A stretch of 59,401 nt of DNA from Capnocytophaga sp. oral taxon 863 str. F0517 (GTDB taxonomy: Bacteria > Bacteroidota > Bacteroidia > Flavobacteriales > Flavobacteriaceae), in assembly GCF_000466425.1 (NCBI RefSeq), contig NZ_KE992182.1, positions 1 to 59,401 on the forward strand, read 5' to 3'. Numbering within the stretch: the first letter of the stretch is position 1; each line of letters starts with the position of its first letter. The notes under the pieces were generated by a model. The model was not told the DNA's origin. It saw only the letters and a list, made by a program, of their open reading frames with translations, and ran no database searches. Positions 1 to 8,723 of this stretch are shown piece by piece. The position numbers and the translations under genes were made by a program.

Positions 1-377
1 CACCGGAGCCAAAACCTGCCCCCAAGCCGGAACCAGCTCCAGTACCTACACCGGAACCTACCCCTCCTACTTCTAAGTGGGAAGAGCCGGAGTTAGTAGT
101 CTATAATGCTGTTTCTATAGATGGGGAAAACTATTTTAAAGTAGAAAATACCGATCCTAATACCTCTATAGAGCTGCTTATCTTTAACCAGATGGGCTTA
201 ATAGTCTATCAAAGTACTCATTATCAGGAAAGTGGAGACCTATTCCATGGTTATGCCAATGTAAGTAACGTAATAGGTAGTGGCCAACGCCTCCCTTCAG
301 GTACGTACTTCTATATCATGTACTACACCCATCATGGAGAAAGAGAGCTAAAGAAAGGATTTCTCTATGTAAATTAA
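1..377 (+). CDS. C-terminal end of a type B T9SS-secreted (gliding-motility CHU_C) surface protein, 5' truncated by window edge
   Basis: The frame is open from base 3 to the stop at 375-377, so the gene begins upstream of the window. The visible part starts with a Pro/Glu/Lys-rich linker (PEPKPAPKPEP style). It is followed by about 90 residues that match the gliding-motility-associated C-terminal sorting domain: ELVVYNAVS, then IELLIFNQMGLIVYQ, then LPSGTYFYIMYY and a final LKKGFLYVN. This domain directs export by the type IX secretion system and retention at the cell surface. The giant adhesin at 10276-22443 ends with the same architecture. The cargo part of the protein is outside the window, so its function cannot be named. 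Confidence 0.88.
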   Translation, partial: PEPKPAPKPEPAPVPTPEPTPPTSKWEEPELVVYNAVSIDGENYFKVENTDPNTSIELLIFNQMGLIVYQSTHYQESGDLFHGYANVSNVIGSGQRLPSGTYFYIMYYTHHGERELKKGFLYVN

Positions 378-399
378 AGGAATAAGGGGATTTTTTGCA

Positions 400-434
400 C
401 TAAAGGGTTATAGGATTTTGCTATAACCCTTTAG
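400..434 (+). terminator. Rho-independent terminator
   Basis: A perfect 14-bp stem (CTAAAGGGTTATAG and its complement) encloses a 7-nt loop and is followed by TTTTTA. It lies just after the stop of the type B protein and before the convergent peroxidase gene. A related TTATAG-based hairpin occurs at 25980-26021. Confidence 0.8.
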
Positions 435-442
435 TTTTTAGT

Positions 443-1579
443 TTATGGTAATTGTGGGATGCGCTCACGTTTGAAAGGAGAGCTAAGGGTAAGTAGAAAA
501 GCCTTGAGGGCAGCCCGTTCTTCTTTGGAAAGAGAGAGCTTCTGGAGCAAGGGGTCGGTAGTGGGGAACAGAGGGTCATTTTCCTGATCCTTTCTGGGTT
601 TGGGGCGAGGCATACCTGCATCGTACATTTGGATAACCTCGTCCAAAGTAGCTATCAGGCCGTTGTGCATATAGGGGGCGGTACGACCTACCTCACGGAG
701 GGAGGCTGTCTTGAAGCTACCGACATCCGCCTTGTCTTTGCTGATTTTGTAGCGGCCTAAGTCTTCATATTTGCGGCCATAGTAGGACATCCCTAAGTTA
801 TGGAACTGTTGGTCAGAGAATAGGGGAGAGAAGTGGCAATTTACACAGCGTGCTTTGGTGCGAAACAGATGTAATCCTAAGACTTCCTCATCGGTGAAGA
901 GGTCTTTCTCTCCAGAGATAAAGCGGTCGAACTTGCTCTTGCCACTGACGATGGTACGCTCATAGGTTGCAATGGCATCAAAGATACGAGATAAGGTAAT
1001 GTTTTCGTCTGCGTAGGCTTCCTTGAAGAAGGGACGATAGCCCTTGATTCGCTTGATATGCTTTACGGCTACCACCTCATGGGAGGCCATCTCTACAGGA
1101 TCGGTAAGAGGGAACATAGCCTGCGACTCCAATGTGCTTGCCCTCCCATCCCAGAAAAAGGTGGTATGGTAGGCCATATTAAATATAGAGGGGGAGTTTC
1201 TCACGCCATTTTTGCGATCGTGGCCAAAGGAAAGACTACGTCCGTCTGCCCAGCCCAATTCGGGGTCGTGGCAGTTGGCACAGGAGATTTGTTTGGATTT
1301 CGAGAGGCGGGGATCAAAGAAAAGGAGCTTGCCCAATTCTTTTTTAGCTTCGGAATAAGGGTTACTCTCAGGGAAAGAGCTTTTAGGCAAGGAGCCAATT
1401 TCTATATAACGAGCCTTGACGCCTTCGTCCAAATGGGGGGCTTCCCATTTGTTGGGATCTCCACTGCTATAGGCTTCTCTGAGCTGGGCGATGTATTGGG
1501 GTTCGTATAGGTGCTCTTTCAGTCGGGTAAAGGAGAAAAAAGTACCTGTAAGCAGGCATAAGATAAGTGTTTTTTTCAT
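443..1579 (-). CDS. Di-haem cytochrome c peroxidase (CcpA/MauG family)
   Basis: The 378-residue product carries two c-type haem sites, CANCH at about residues 100-104 and CVNCH at 245-249, which is the bacterial di-haem peroxidase/MauG layout. Other family landmarks are ELGKLLFFDPRLS before the first haem, GWADG after it, FFWDGRAS, PLTDPVEM and the C-terminal SLREVGRTAPYMHNG. The N-terminus looks like a Sec signal without a lipobox, so a periplasmic location is inferred. It is the last gene of a leftward operon, 19 bp after the barrel gene, behind a TonB receptor and a DUF4876 lipoprotein. Members either reduce H2O2 or oxidise a protein partner. The linkage to a surface lipoprotein makes a protein-modifying role plausible, but that is inference. 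Confidence 0.9.
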   Translation of the reverse strand: MKKTLILCLLTGTFFSFTRLKEHLYEPQYIAQLREAYSSGDPNKWEAPHLDEGVKARYIEIGSLPKSSFPESNPYSEAKKELGKLLFFDPRLSKSKQISCANCHDPELGWADGRSLSFGHDRKNGVRNSPSIFNMAYHTTFFWDGRASTLESQAMFPLTDPVEMASHEVVAVKHIKRIKGYRPFFKEAYADENITLSRIFDAIATYERTIVSGKSKFDRFISGEKDLFTDEEVLGLHLFRTKARCVNCHFSPLFSDQQFHNLGMSYYGRKYEDLGRYKISKDKADVGSFKTASLREVGRTAPYMHNGLIATLDEVIQMYDAGMPRPKPRKDQENDPLFPTTDPLLQKLSLSKEERAALKAFLLTLSSPFKRERIPQLP

Positions 1580-1598
1580 GGTTGTTGTCGTTAGTTTT

Positions 1599-3137
1599 TT
1601 ATTTTAATAAAGAGATAGAAATAGTAGCTCCATAGCGTTCTACTCCTTTGAAGGCAGTATGATAGGTGGAATGGAGGCTAGTGATGAGCTGGGTACCCTT
1701 AGAGAGGCGTTTTTTCAAATCGATTCCTAAATCGAGCAGGTAACGGGTACTGTCAAAATACGCATAGTCGGGATAGATCACCTCTTGGTAGAAGAGGCGC
1801 AGGGTACGAGCAGCATAATCGTCCGGATTATAAGCCTTGTGGTAGTCTTCATTTTCATTGATGAGCTTGTTGTACAATGGGCTGATAAGGCTTGCCTTTA
1901 GTGAGGGGCGAAGTACAAAGTGGTCTAGCTCATAGCCCTTTGCCCAAAATAGCGAGAGGGCAAGGGAGGAATGATCCGTGAGCGTTTTCGCGGTTACATC
2001 TTTTTGGTAAGCCCCTTGGTAGACAGCCTCTAAGGCCAACTCTCGGTGGGTTTCTCCAAGCTGCTTTAATAGGTTGGCAGAGAAGGCGATGTCCTCTTGA
2101 TAGGAGCGATAGTTGCGCCCCTGTCGCTGCATAAGGCGGTTAGTGGCTTGCTTGTCGGAGGCTATAAGTGACAGACTAAGGAGTTGTTCTTTTTTTAACT
2201 GATTGATATAATGTATTTTAGCTAAAAAAGTGTCCTCATAGAGACGGGCTAAAATATCTTCGTCAAACTCGCTATCATTGTCATTGCGATAAGTATGGGT
2301 GAGGGTATTGCGATAGCTACCTTCTGCTAAAAGTTTGTGCTTGTCAGTGGTAAAATGATAACCAAGGGCAAAGCCATAATAGTCATTATTGCGCCTATAA
2401 TGGGAATTCGGAGGGAGTTGGGAGGTACCTAATCCAAGTTGCCAGCGGTTGTATTTGGTAAAATTGTTGGGGGTTTGTCCTTCTTGGTCAGAGAATTTTA
2501 TTTTATTGCTGGCTTTGTTGTATCCATATTCACCGGAGAGGGCTATTTTGTGTTTGTCAAGCAGTCGAAAGGCTGTTTGTGCAGCAAAATAGAGTTCATT
2601 ATGGTTAGTTTTAGGTCTTGGGTCGTAGTTTTCTCTGAATTTTTCTTCATAATTGATACGAGTAGAGAGGGTCATATCCCATAGTTGTTTGTAAATGGGG
2701 ATCCCTGCTCCCCCGAAGATATGGTACTGCTGGTTTACCCAAGGGGCAGGGCGACTTACCGCAAAGTAGTGCGGGTCAGGCATAAGGCCGTTGGGCTGTA
2801 CCTCTTCTTCTGAGAGTGTCCAAGCTTTGTCTTTCTGATAGATACGTTGCAGGTTGATCTTTCCAAAGAAGTTGATACGCTTATGTTGGTAAAAACCATA
2901 GGAGCGCAAGCCAAAGTCAGTTTGTTCTTTAGCTTCTTGGGCGAGGTGTAGGTCTCCTTCCTTGTGGTGAAGGTATAGGGTACTGAAGGTAAAGTTGTCC
3001 ACGGGTGCCTCCGAAAGAAAGATAGGCGAAGCCTCGTAAAGGGCATACATCTCCTCAAACATATAAGTATCCGGGGCGATTTGCCCATAGAAAGTAGCCG
3101 AAAACAGCCCGCATAAGGGAAAAATAAGTCTTTTCAT
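1599..3137 (-). CDS. Outer-membrane beta-barrel protein, DUF6850-like
   Basis: I place the start at the internal ATG at 3137, because it begins a clean signal peptide (MKRLIFPLCGLFSATFYGQ); the frame extends 15 codons further upstream without one. The ~512-residue product has the alternating aromatic/polar strands of an outer-membrane barrel (for example FGLRSYGFYQHKRINFFGKINL and KHKLLAEGSYRNTL) and ends in hydrophobic strands closing with ATISISLLK. The DUF6850 assignment rests on recall of proteins that accompany DUF4876 lipoproteins and TonB receptors in Bacteroidota. It sits between the DUF4876 gene (61 bp upstream) and the di-haem peroxidase (19 bp downstream). Function is unknown; an outer-membrane partner of the operon's uptake or redox system is the simplest guess. 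Confidence 0.7.
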   Translation of the reverse strand: MKRLIFPLCGLFSATFYGQIAPDTYMFEEMYALYEASPIFLSEAPVDNFTFSTLYLHHKEGDLHLAQEAKEQTDFGLRSYGFYQHKRINFFGKINLQRIYQKDKAWTLSEEEVQPNGLMPDPHYFAVSRPAPWVNQQYHIFGGAGIPIYKQLWDMTLSTRINYEEKFRENYDPRPKTNHNELYFAAQTAFRLLDKHKIALSGEYGYNKASNKIKFSDQEGQTPNNFTKYNRWQLGLGTSQLPPNSHYRRNNDYYGFALGYHFTTDKHKLLAEGSYRNTLTHTYRNDNDSEFDEDILARLYEDTFLAKIHYINQLKKEQLLSLSLIASDKQATNRLMQRQGRNYRSYQEDIAFSANLLKQLGETHRELALEAVYQGAYQKDVTAKTLTDHSSLALSLFWAKGYELDHFVLRPSLKASLISPLYNKLINENEDYHKAYNPDDYAARTLRLFYQEVIYPDYAYFDSTRYLLDLGIDLKKRLSKGTQLITSLHSTYHTAFKGVERYGATISISLLK

Positions 3138-3198
3138 AGTAAAAATGGAAAGAATGAGTACCCAAAAAGGATACTCATTCATATAATAACAACAATAA

Positions 3199-4530
3199 TT
3201 AATCTAAAGCACTTAGGTCAAATACATTTTCTTTTCTATCGAAGTCATTAGAAGAGTTGTTGGTATCCTGATAGCGGGTGATACCATTTCGAGTATCTTT
3301 CACCTTACGGATAAATACTTCAGAAGAGTAGAAGCTATTAGCCTTGAGTTCTCCAGCATCTATGCTATCAGGTAGGCTGTGAGGGAAAGATTTGTTTACA
3401 TTGTCATGTTGGGCATTGACTCCATCAATGATTTTATTTATAGGAATCTGAACATGTTTAGGTGCTTTGTTGAGATTATCAGAGTTTACAGAGGGTAGAG
3501 GCACTTTTCTATAAGTATTGAAGTTCTCTTGGGTGTCCCTGAAGAGGATATAGGCTTCTCGACCATGGGGATCTAAAAGGAAGTCTTGTCCACCACTTTT
3601 ATGGAGTATAACCATATTGGGAACCGCAGGGTTATCAGTGTCTAAAGTTCTTCCGCTTGAGGACTGGGTTGCATCTAAATATACCTCAAAGTGGGAACGA
3701 CTTAGGTCTATGGTCAGTTCAGGTTTTATTACAGGCCTTTTTCCAGGTAAAGGCTCTTTATGATTACGAGCGGAGATTGCGACGATTTTGGACTTACCAG
3801 GAGCTAAAGGATACTCTTTACCGTTACCAGGGAAGGCGATGACAGTTTTGGCATATACATAATCTGTATTGGCCTTCTCACCTAAGCCTTCTAAACCTTG
3901 CGTTTGGCTCCAATCATACTTTCCTTCAGCATCATAGCCTTTTTGGCCTTTGTAGGATTTAGTATCGGTTGATACCTTCAGTTTGGCAAAATAGATACCA
4001 TCCAAGTAAATGGTGTCAGAGGAATTGTTATGTACCTCAAAGAATTGGTCATTGTAGTTAGCAGCAGTTCTTGTATCAGAGCCAGTATAATAGATCTGTT
4101 TGATAACGAGGTCGCCCATACGGGAAGTACTCATTTTGAAGGTAATGGCATTAGCTTCTTTGGAGATAGTTAGGCCTTGTTTGGAGGCAGCGAAATTGGC
4201 CTCATTGTCAAAGCCAAAAAGGGTATTGCTTTGTTCTTTGGTAAGGGATTTGGTGACCTCAATGTTATAGGTGCCAGGCAGTAGCTGTAGGGTTGCTTTC
4301 CCTTCGTCGGAGGTAGTAGCCTCGTACTGCTGACCGGTGGAGGTATCGGTGAGCTTTACCACTACACCAGCGGCTTTGAGGTTGTTAAATTTGTCCCCAT
4401 AGGTAGTCTCTACCGTGTAGGCGATACGGGACACTTCTTGGCCTTGACCTTTGCCATCAAAACCATCATCGTCCTTGCGACAAGCATTGAGTAATGCAAC
4501 GCAGGCTAAAAGTAAAACAATTCTTTTCAT
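3199..4530 (-). CDS. DUF4876 surface-exposed lipoprotein
   Basis: The 443-residue product starts with a lipoprotein signal (MKRIVLLLACVALLNAC). The lipidated Cys17 is followed directly by Arg-Lys-Asp-Asp-Asp, which fits the lipoprotein export signal that sends Capnocytophaga and Flavobacterium lipoproteins to the cell surface. An N-terminal segment resembles a carboxypeptidase-regulatory/transthyretin-like fold (about residues 35-110, GVVVKLTDTSTGQQYEATTSDEG). The remainder, including GDLVIKQIYYTGS and NDQFFEVHNNSSDTIYLDGIY, matches my recollection of DUF4876. It lies between a TonB receptor (45 bp upstream) and an outer-membrane barrel, a position like that of SusD-type surface partners of TonB receptors. 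The ligand is unknown. Confidence 0.8.
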   Translation of the reverse strand: MKRIVLLLACVALLNACRKDDDGFDGKGQGQEVSRIAYTVETTYGDKFNNLKAAGVVVKLTDTSTGQQYEATTSDEGKATLQLLPGTYNIEVTKSLTKEQSNTLFGFDNEANFAASKQGLTISKEANAITFKMSTSRMGDLVIKQIYYTGSDTRTAANYNDQFFEVHNNSSDTIYLDGIYFAKLKVSTDTKSYKGQKGYDAEGKYDWSQTQGLEGLGEKANTDYVYAKTVIAFPGNGKEYPLAPGKSKIVAISARNHKEPLPGKRPVIKPELTIDLSRSHFEVYLDATQSSSGRTLDTDNPAVPNMVILHKSGGQDFLLDPHGREAYILFRDTQENFNTYRKVPLPSVNSDNLNKAPKHVQIPINKIIDGVNAQHDNVNKSFPHSLPDSIDAGELKANSFYSSEVFIRKVKDTRNGITRYQDTNNSSNDFDRKENVFDLSALD

Positions 4531-4575
4531 AAAAAGTATATTTAGTTTTTAGTTTTTAGTTGTTAGTCACTAGAA

Positions 4576-7248
4576 TTATAGCTTTCCAAACTTGAAAGTA
4601 GCGGTGGCTCCAAAGGAAATAGCTTCGTTCATACGAGTTTCAGAGCCTGCAATCACTACCTTAGGGTGGTAATTGGCTACATTGTTGATATAGAAGGACA
4701 GAGAGAGTCCATTTTGTAACTCCTTGGTTATACGCAAATGGAAATTATGATATATGGGAGTACGCCTATCTTGTCCGGCAGTACCTATCACCCTATGGAG
4801 CGCTTGGTAACGGCTGCTGCTTCGCTCGCTCTCAGGGATAGGGATGTGTTGCAACTGTCCATTGAGATAGCCTAAGGGATAGCGTTCCTTAACGGAAGCA
4901 AACTGAGTGCTAAAGGTAAATTGTTCTATAGTAAGGGACGTCAGCAGTCCTATGAAAGAAAGGTGGTAGGTAGCCGTTAGGCGTAGGCTAAGCTTATCAG
5001 CACTGATAAGGTCTCTGGGGTATAGGATATATCGGTGTTCGGTGTCGGCTAAGTTGGTATTGGCTACCTGATTGGGTAGCGTACTATCGGACTCCGAATA
5101 GGTATAGCTTCCCGATAGGGTGAATTGGGTATTGATGGCCTCAATTTTGTTAAAGTGCATCATCAGTTCTACCCCTGTATCCTTACTTTTTCCTGTATTT
5201 CCCGAGGTTTGGTACTCCAAAATCATATCCTTATAGCGGGTAATGGTATAGGAGGGCGGTAGGGAAGGGTTCGGATTGGGGGTAAAGCTTAGCTCAGGGA
5301 TCGGATAGAGCCCTAAGTAAGGGGTATTCTCGAAGCTATCATAGTTATAGTTGAGAAAACCGGTAAGGTTTAGCCGTGCAAAAGGCAGTGTAAGGTCTGC
5401 TCCTGCTTCATATTTCCATGCTTTAGCCGGCTTGAGGGCCACTTCGGGGCGTTCTATGACATAGGTTTGTATATAATTGACGGCATAGTCGCGTGTGCGA
5501 AGGTCTTTGACTAAGATATCAAAAAAGACATTGCCAGGGAAGCGGTTTTGCAGGGAAGGCGCCTTGGTTGCCAGCCCCGCTCCTGCTCTGAATTTCAGGG
5601 TAGGGGAGAGGGTCAGGGCGGTATTGACACGTGGACTGAGGGAGGAAAAGCCATTTTGGTTTTCATATCTTAGCCCAATATTGGCAGCTAAGGATTTTCG
5701 ATCATTGAAGGTATAGGTAATATTGTCCTGTACATAGAAGTGGAAGAGCTTGTTGGCGATCACATAGCGGTTAAAGTTCAGTGGGCGTACCCCCTGCTGG
5801 CTATCGGTACCTCCTCGGTTAGGGCTTAGTGTGGTGAGGGTAGAGGCTGAAGCGGAATCAAAGATCTTTCCCTCGCCTATATTATCACTATAAGTCAGGC
5901 CTGTTCCTGCTGATAATAGATGTCGGAAGTTATGATGGAAGAGGTCTTTGGAAGCGGTCAGGCTTAGGGAGCCATTGATGGGTTCGCCTATGGTACGTTC
6001 TCGGGACATATAGGAGACAGGGGTATAGGCACCCTGATGGAAGGAGGTACGGTCGGCTAAGGGGACTACATTGCCAATTCCATTGACATAGTATTCCTTG
6101 GTAGAGTCGGTACGGGTATGGGCGAAGCTCAGGGAGCTGGTCAGCTGATCAATCCAAGGGCTTTGGAGCTGTAGGGTGGTGCGATTGCTTATCGTATAAC
6201 CATATTCTTTTTTGGAAGAGCCGTTGCGGAAGGCCTCTTCCAATTCTTTGTTCTGTTTGCTACCATCTAAGTTACTTCTGGCCGAGAGGGTCAGCGTATT
6301 TTTCAGGCGTTGGGAAGGGCTGAAGGTACTCCATATTCCAGTGGCAGTGATACGGTTGAAGGACATTAGGTCGTTGCGAGGGTCACTGTTGGAGTTCAGG
6401 TAATCCAAGGAGAGGCTTAGGTTCCCCCAGTTCCCAGGTAGTCTGAAGCCCTTTATCGCACTAAGACTGTTACCTCCCCCCACCATAGAGGCGGAGAGTT
6501 GTAGGGGAGAGACCCCCGCTTTGCGCTCTACAATAATAAGTCCAGAGGTAGCATTGCCGTATTTGGCATCGGCTATACCACTGATGACCTCCACCTTTTC
6601 TATATTAGAGGAAGGGATGCTACGCAAGTCAATAGAGCTATTGATATGCGAGAAAGCCGCTTTGTTGTTTCCTCCTTTTTGGGTAAAGGCATAGGATTGC
6701 ATATTCTCATCATTGGAGATATACATGTCGTCCATGATAAAGCCCACTCCGAAAGCATTATTTTGGGAAGAAATAGCCGTCCGCAATTGGATGTCCTTGG
6801 GGGATTCCAAGGCAATATTCTTGATTGCCTGGCCGGGGAGCTGCTGGAGCACATCGGAGAGGGAGAAGGATTGGAATTGGGAGATGGCATATTTGTCGAG
6901 CGTGATAGCCGAACTGGTTTTGTCCTTGACTTTATCGGCCGTTACCACTACCTCTTTTAGGGTTAGGGATTCCTCTTTTAGGGTGATGACAAGGGAGGGG
7001 TCGCTTCCCTTGATTATGCGTTTTTCCATTCCTAAGAACTGAATCTCCAATTCATATTCTTTTTGAAAAGGGAGGGAAAACTTCCCATTTTCGTCGGTAA
7101 TAGCCCATTTTTTAGAGTTTTTATCTACTACACTCACGCCCAGAAGCGGTTCCTTTCGCTCGTCTTGGACGAGCCCGGATACAAGCTGCTGTTGGCTGTA
7201 CAAAGTAGCAGAAAAGAGACTTAAGAAGCTAAAAATCAGATATTTCAT
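4576..7248 (-). CDS. TonB-dependent outer-membrane receptor with N-terminal carboxypeptidase-like domain
   Basis: The 890-residue product has a signal peptide ending near LYSQ, then a carboxypeptidase-D regulatory-like domain (about 22-100, VSGLVQDERKEPLLGVSVVDKN). A plug domain (about 105-245) contains LSDVLQQLPGQAIKNIALES and IPSSNIEKVEVISGIADAKYGNATSGLIIV. A long beta-barrel ends in a terminal strand (ATFKFGKL). It is first in a four-gene leftward operon and has its own -7 box at 7269-7276. Such receptors use TonB energy to import scarce ligands, often metal complexes or oligosaccharides. The di-haem peroxidase in the operon hints at a metal or redox substrate. No typical TonB box can be named with certainty. 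Confidence 0.93.
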   Translation of the reverse strand: MKYLIFSFLSLFSATLYSQQQLVSGLVQDERKEPLLGVSVVDKNSKKWAITDENGKFSLPFQKEYELEIQFLGMEKRIIKGSDPSLVITLKEESLTLKEVVVTADKVKDKTSSAITLDKYAISQFQSFSLSDVLQQLPGQAIKNIALESPKDIQLRTAISSQNNAFGVGFIMDDMYISNDENMQSYAFTQKGGNNKAAFSHINSSIDLRSIPSSNIEKVEVISGIADAKYGNATSGLIIVERKAGVSPLQLSASMVGGGNSLSAIKGFRLPGNWGNLSLSLDYLNSNSDPRNDLMSFNRITATGIWSTFSPSQRLKNTLTLSARSNLDGSKQNKELEEAFRNGSSKKEYGYTISNRTTLQLQSPWIDQLTSSLSFAHTRTDSTKEYYVNGIGNVVPLADRTSFHQGAYTPVSYMSRERTIGEPINGSLSLTASKDLFHHNFRHLLSAGTGLTYSDNIGEGKIFDSASASTLTTLSPNRGGTDSQQGVRPLNFNRYVIANKLFHFYVQDNITYTFNDRKSLAANIGLRYENQNGFSSLSPRVNTALTLSPTLKFRAGAGLATKAPSLQNRFPGNVFFDILVKDLRTRDYAVNYIQTYVIERPEVALKPAKAWKYEAGADLTLPFARLNLTGFLNYNYDSFENTPYLGLYPIPELSFTPNPNPSLPPSYTITRYKDMILEYQTSGNTGKSKDTGVELMMHFNKIEAINTQFTLSGSYTYSESDSTLPNQVANTNLADTEHRYILYPRDLISADKLSLRLTATYHLSFIGLLTSLTIEQFTFSTQFASVKERYPLGYLNGQLQHIPIPESERSSSRYQALHRVIGTAGQDRRTPIYHNFHLRITKELQNGLSLSFYINNVANYHPKVVIAGSETRMNEAISFGATATFKFGKL

Positions 7249-7268
7249 CTATTATAGTTTTCGGTGGG

Positions 7269-7276
7269 CAAAGATA
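7269..7276 (-). promoter_or_regulatory. -7 box for the TonB receptor operon
   Basis: On the minus strand this reads TATCTTTG, a match to the Bacteroidota TAnnTTTG box, about 20 bp upstream of the receptor ATG. No clear TTTG -33 element was seen at the expected spacing. Confidence 0.6.
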
Positions 7277-7404
7277 TTATTTTAATTCGGTCTAAGTTTT
7301 TAGTTTAACTTTGTTTTAAGAGTTAAAGAAAGAGGTATTAGAGGTTAGTAGTTAAAAAATGGTCTAGTTGAATGATTTTCTTTAATGGTATATAATAAGG
7401 TAGG

Positions 7405-7420
7405 GATCAATAGTTAAAAT
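7405..7420. repeat. Solo end of the palindromic element family
   Basis: GATCAATAGTTAAAAT matches the terminal repeat of the three full elements at 9851, 26492 and 39066, which begin GCGAATCAATAGTTAAAA. No core hairpins are nearby, so it is probably a remnant or a solo terminal repeat. Confidence 0.45.
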
Positions 7421-7436
7421 ATATTAGATAAAAAAA

Positions 7437-7467
7437 TTAATCATTAATCATTAATCATTAATCATTA
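7437..7467. repeat. Perfect heptamer tandem repeat (TTAATCA)x4 upstream of a -7 box
   Basis: Four exact TTAATCA units run from 7437 to 7464, followed by a partial TTA. The array ends only a few bases before the -7 box at 7473-7480 and therefore occupies the spacer and -33 region of the aminotransferase promoter. Confidence 0.9.
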
Positions 7468-7472
7468 TTTCG

Positions 7473-7480
7473 TATCTTTG
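7473..7480 (+). promoter_or_regulatory. -7 box for the DegT aminotransferase gene
   Basis: TATCTTTG, a perfect TAnnTTTG match, lies 22 bp before the ATG at 7503. A TTAATCA array takes the place of a normal -33 element. Confidence 0.7.
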
Positions 7481-7502
7481 CGGGCGAAAAACAAGCAAGA
7501 CC

Positions 7503-8630
7503 ATGAAGAAAATTCAAATGGTGGATTTGCAAGGGCAATATGAGCCTTTGAAAGTGCAGATACAGCAGTCCTTTGAGGAGGTGCTTTCTTCCGCATCCTT
7601 TATCAATGGACCTCAGGTGCAGGCTTTCCAAAAGGAATTGGAACAGTACTTACAGGTAAAACATGTGATTCCTTGTGCCAATGGTACCGATGCACTGCAA
7701 ATAGCGATGATGGGCTTAGGCCTTAAGCCTGGTGATGAGGTAATCACGGCCGACTTTACCTTTGCCGCTACGGTGGAGGTGATCGCTCTTTTGGGATTGA
7801 CCCCTGTGTTGGTAGATGTAGAGGCGGATACCTTTAATATAGATATAGAGGCAATCAAGAGGGCTATTACCCCTAAGACCAAGGCTATCGTACCGGTACA
7901 TCTCTACGGTCGTCCGGCGAATATGGAGGCGATTATGCAGCTGGCCAAGGAGCATAACCTTTTTGTCATAGAGGATAATGCCCAAGGGATAGGGGCTGAT
8001 TATACTTGGAGTGATGGCCATAAGCAAAAGCTGGGCACTATCGCTCAGGTGGGTGCCACGAGTTTCTTTCCGTCCAAGAACTTGGGTTGTTATGGCGATG
8101 GGGGAGCGATCTTTACCAATGATGATGCACTGGCACATACCCTACGTGGGATTGTCAACCACGGGATGTATGTTCGCTACCACCACGATGTAGTAGGGGT
8201 CAATTCGCGTTTGGACTCCCTACAGGCTTGCGTACTGCGTGCCAAGCTCCCTCACTTGGATACCTATAATAAGAAGCGCCGCAGCTTCGCTCGTATGTAT
8301 TCCCAGAGGCTGGCCGTTAATCCACATATCATCACCCCAGAGATACCCGAAGGGGACACCGCCCATGTGTTCCACCAATATACCATCCGTATCACCAATG
8401 GCAAGCGCGATGCCTTGGCCGAGCACTTAGCCGCACAGGGGGTACCTTTTGGGATTTACTACCCGATACCGCTCCACCAGCAGAAAGCCTATTTAGATCC
8501 TCGCTATAAGGAAGTAGACTTCCCTGTTACGAATCAGTTAGTACAGGAGGTATTATCGCTACCTATGCACACTGAGTTGGACGAAGAACAAATCAATTTT
8601 ATCACAAAGTTGATAGTTGATTTTGTGTAA
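7503..8630 (+). CDS. DegT/DnrJ/EryC1/StrS family PLP-dependent sugar aminotransferase
   Basis: The 375-residue product has the fold-type I signatures of the nucleotide-sugar aminotransferase family. These are CANGTDALQIAMM near residue 58 (cofactor phosphate binding), GDEVITADFTFAATVEVI, EDNAQGIGADY with Asp158 near the pyridine nitrogen, and FFPSKNLGCYGDGG with the presumed Schiff-base Lys192. The family aminates keto-sugars for surface polysaccharide, O-antigen or glycoprotein glycan synthesis. The sequence looks closest to the WbpE/WlbC-like group, but the exact sugar cannot be read from sequence. The gene stands alone: no other sugar-pathway genes lie beside it, and it is read from its own promoter at 7473-7480. 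Confidence 0.9.
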   Translation: MKKIQMVDLQGQYEPLKVQIQQSFEEVLSSASFINGPQVQAFQKELEQYLQVKHVIPCANGTDALQIAMMGLGLKPGDEVITADFTFAATVEVIALLGLTPVLVDVEADTFNIDIEAIKRAITPKTKAIVPVHLYGRPANMEAIMQLAKEHNLFVIEDNAQGIGADYTWSDGHKQKLGTIAQVGATSFFPSKNLGCYGDGGAIFTNDDALAHTLRGIVNHGMYVRYHHDVVGVNSRLDSLQACVLRAKLPHLDTYNKKRRSFARMYSQRLAVNPHIITPEIPEGDTAHVFHQYTIRITNGKRDALAEHLAAQGVPFGIYYPIPLHQQKAYLDPRYKEVDFPVTNQLVQEVLSLPMHTELDEEQINFITKLIVDFV

Positions 8631-8652
8631 AATAAAAAAATACGTAATTTTG
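8622..8652 (+). promoter_or_regulatory. Full Bacteroidota promoter for pdhB
   Basis: TTTG at 8622-8625 and TAATTTTG at 8645-8652 are separated by 19 bp, which matches the consensus spacing. The -33 element overlaps the last codons of the aminotransferase gene, so pdhB is probably transcribed independently. Confidence 0.8.
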
Positions 8653-8723
8653 CAACTGATTAAGTAAAAGTGAAAAGTGACTAATTACCCAGCACGATCA
8701 CTAACAACTAAAAACTAAAATAA

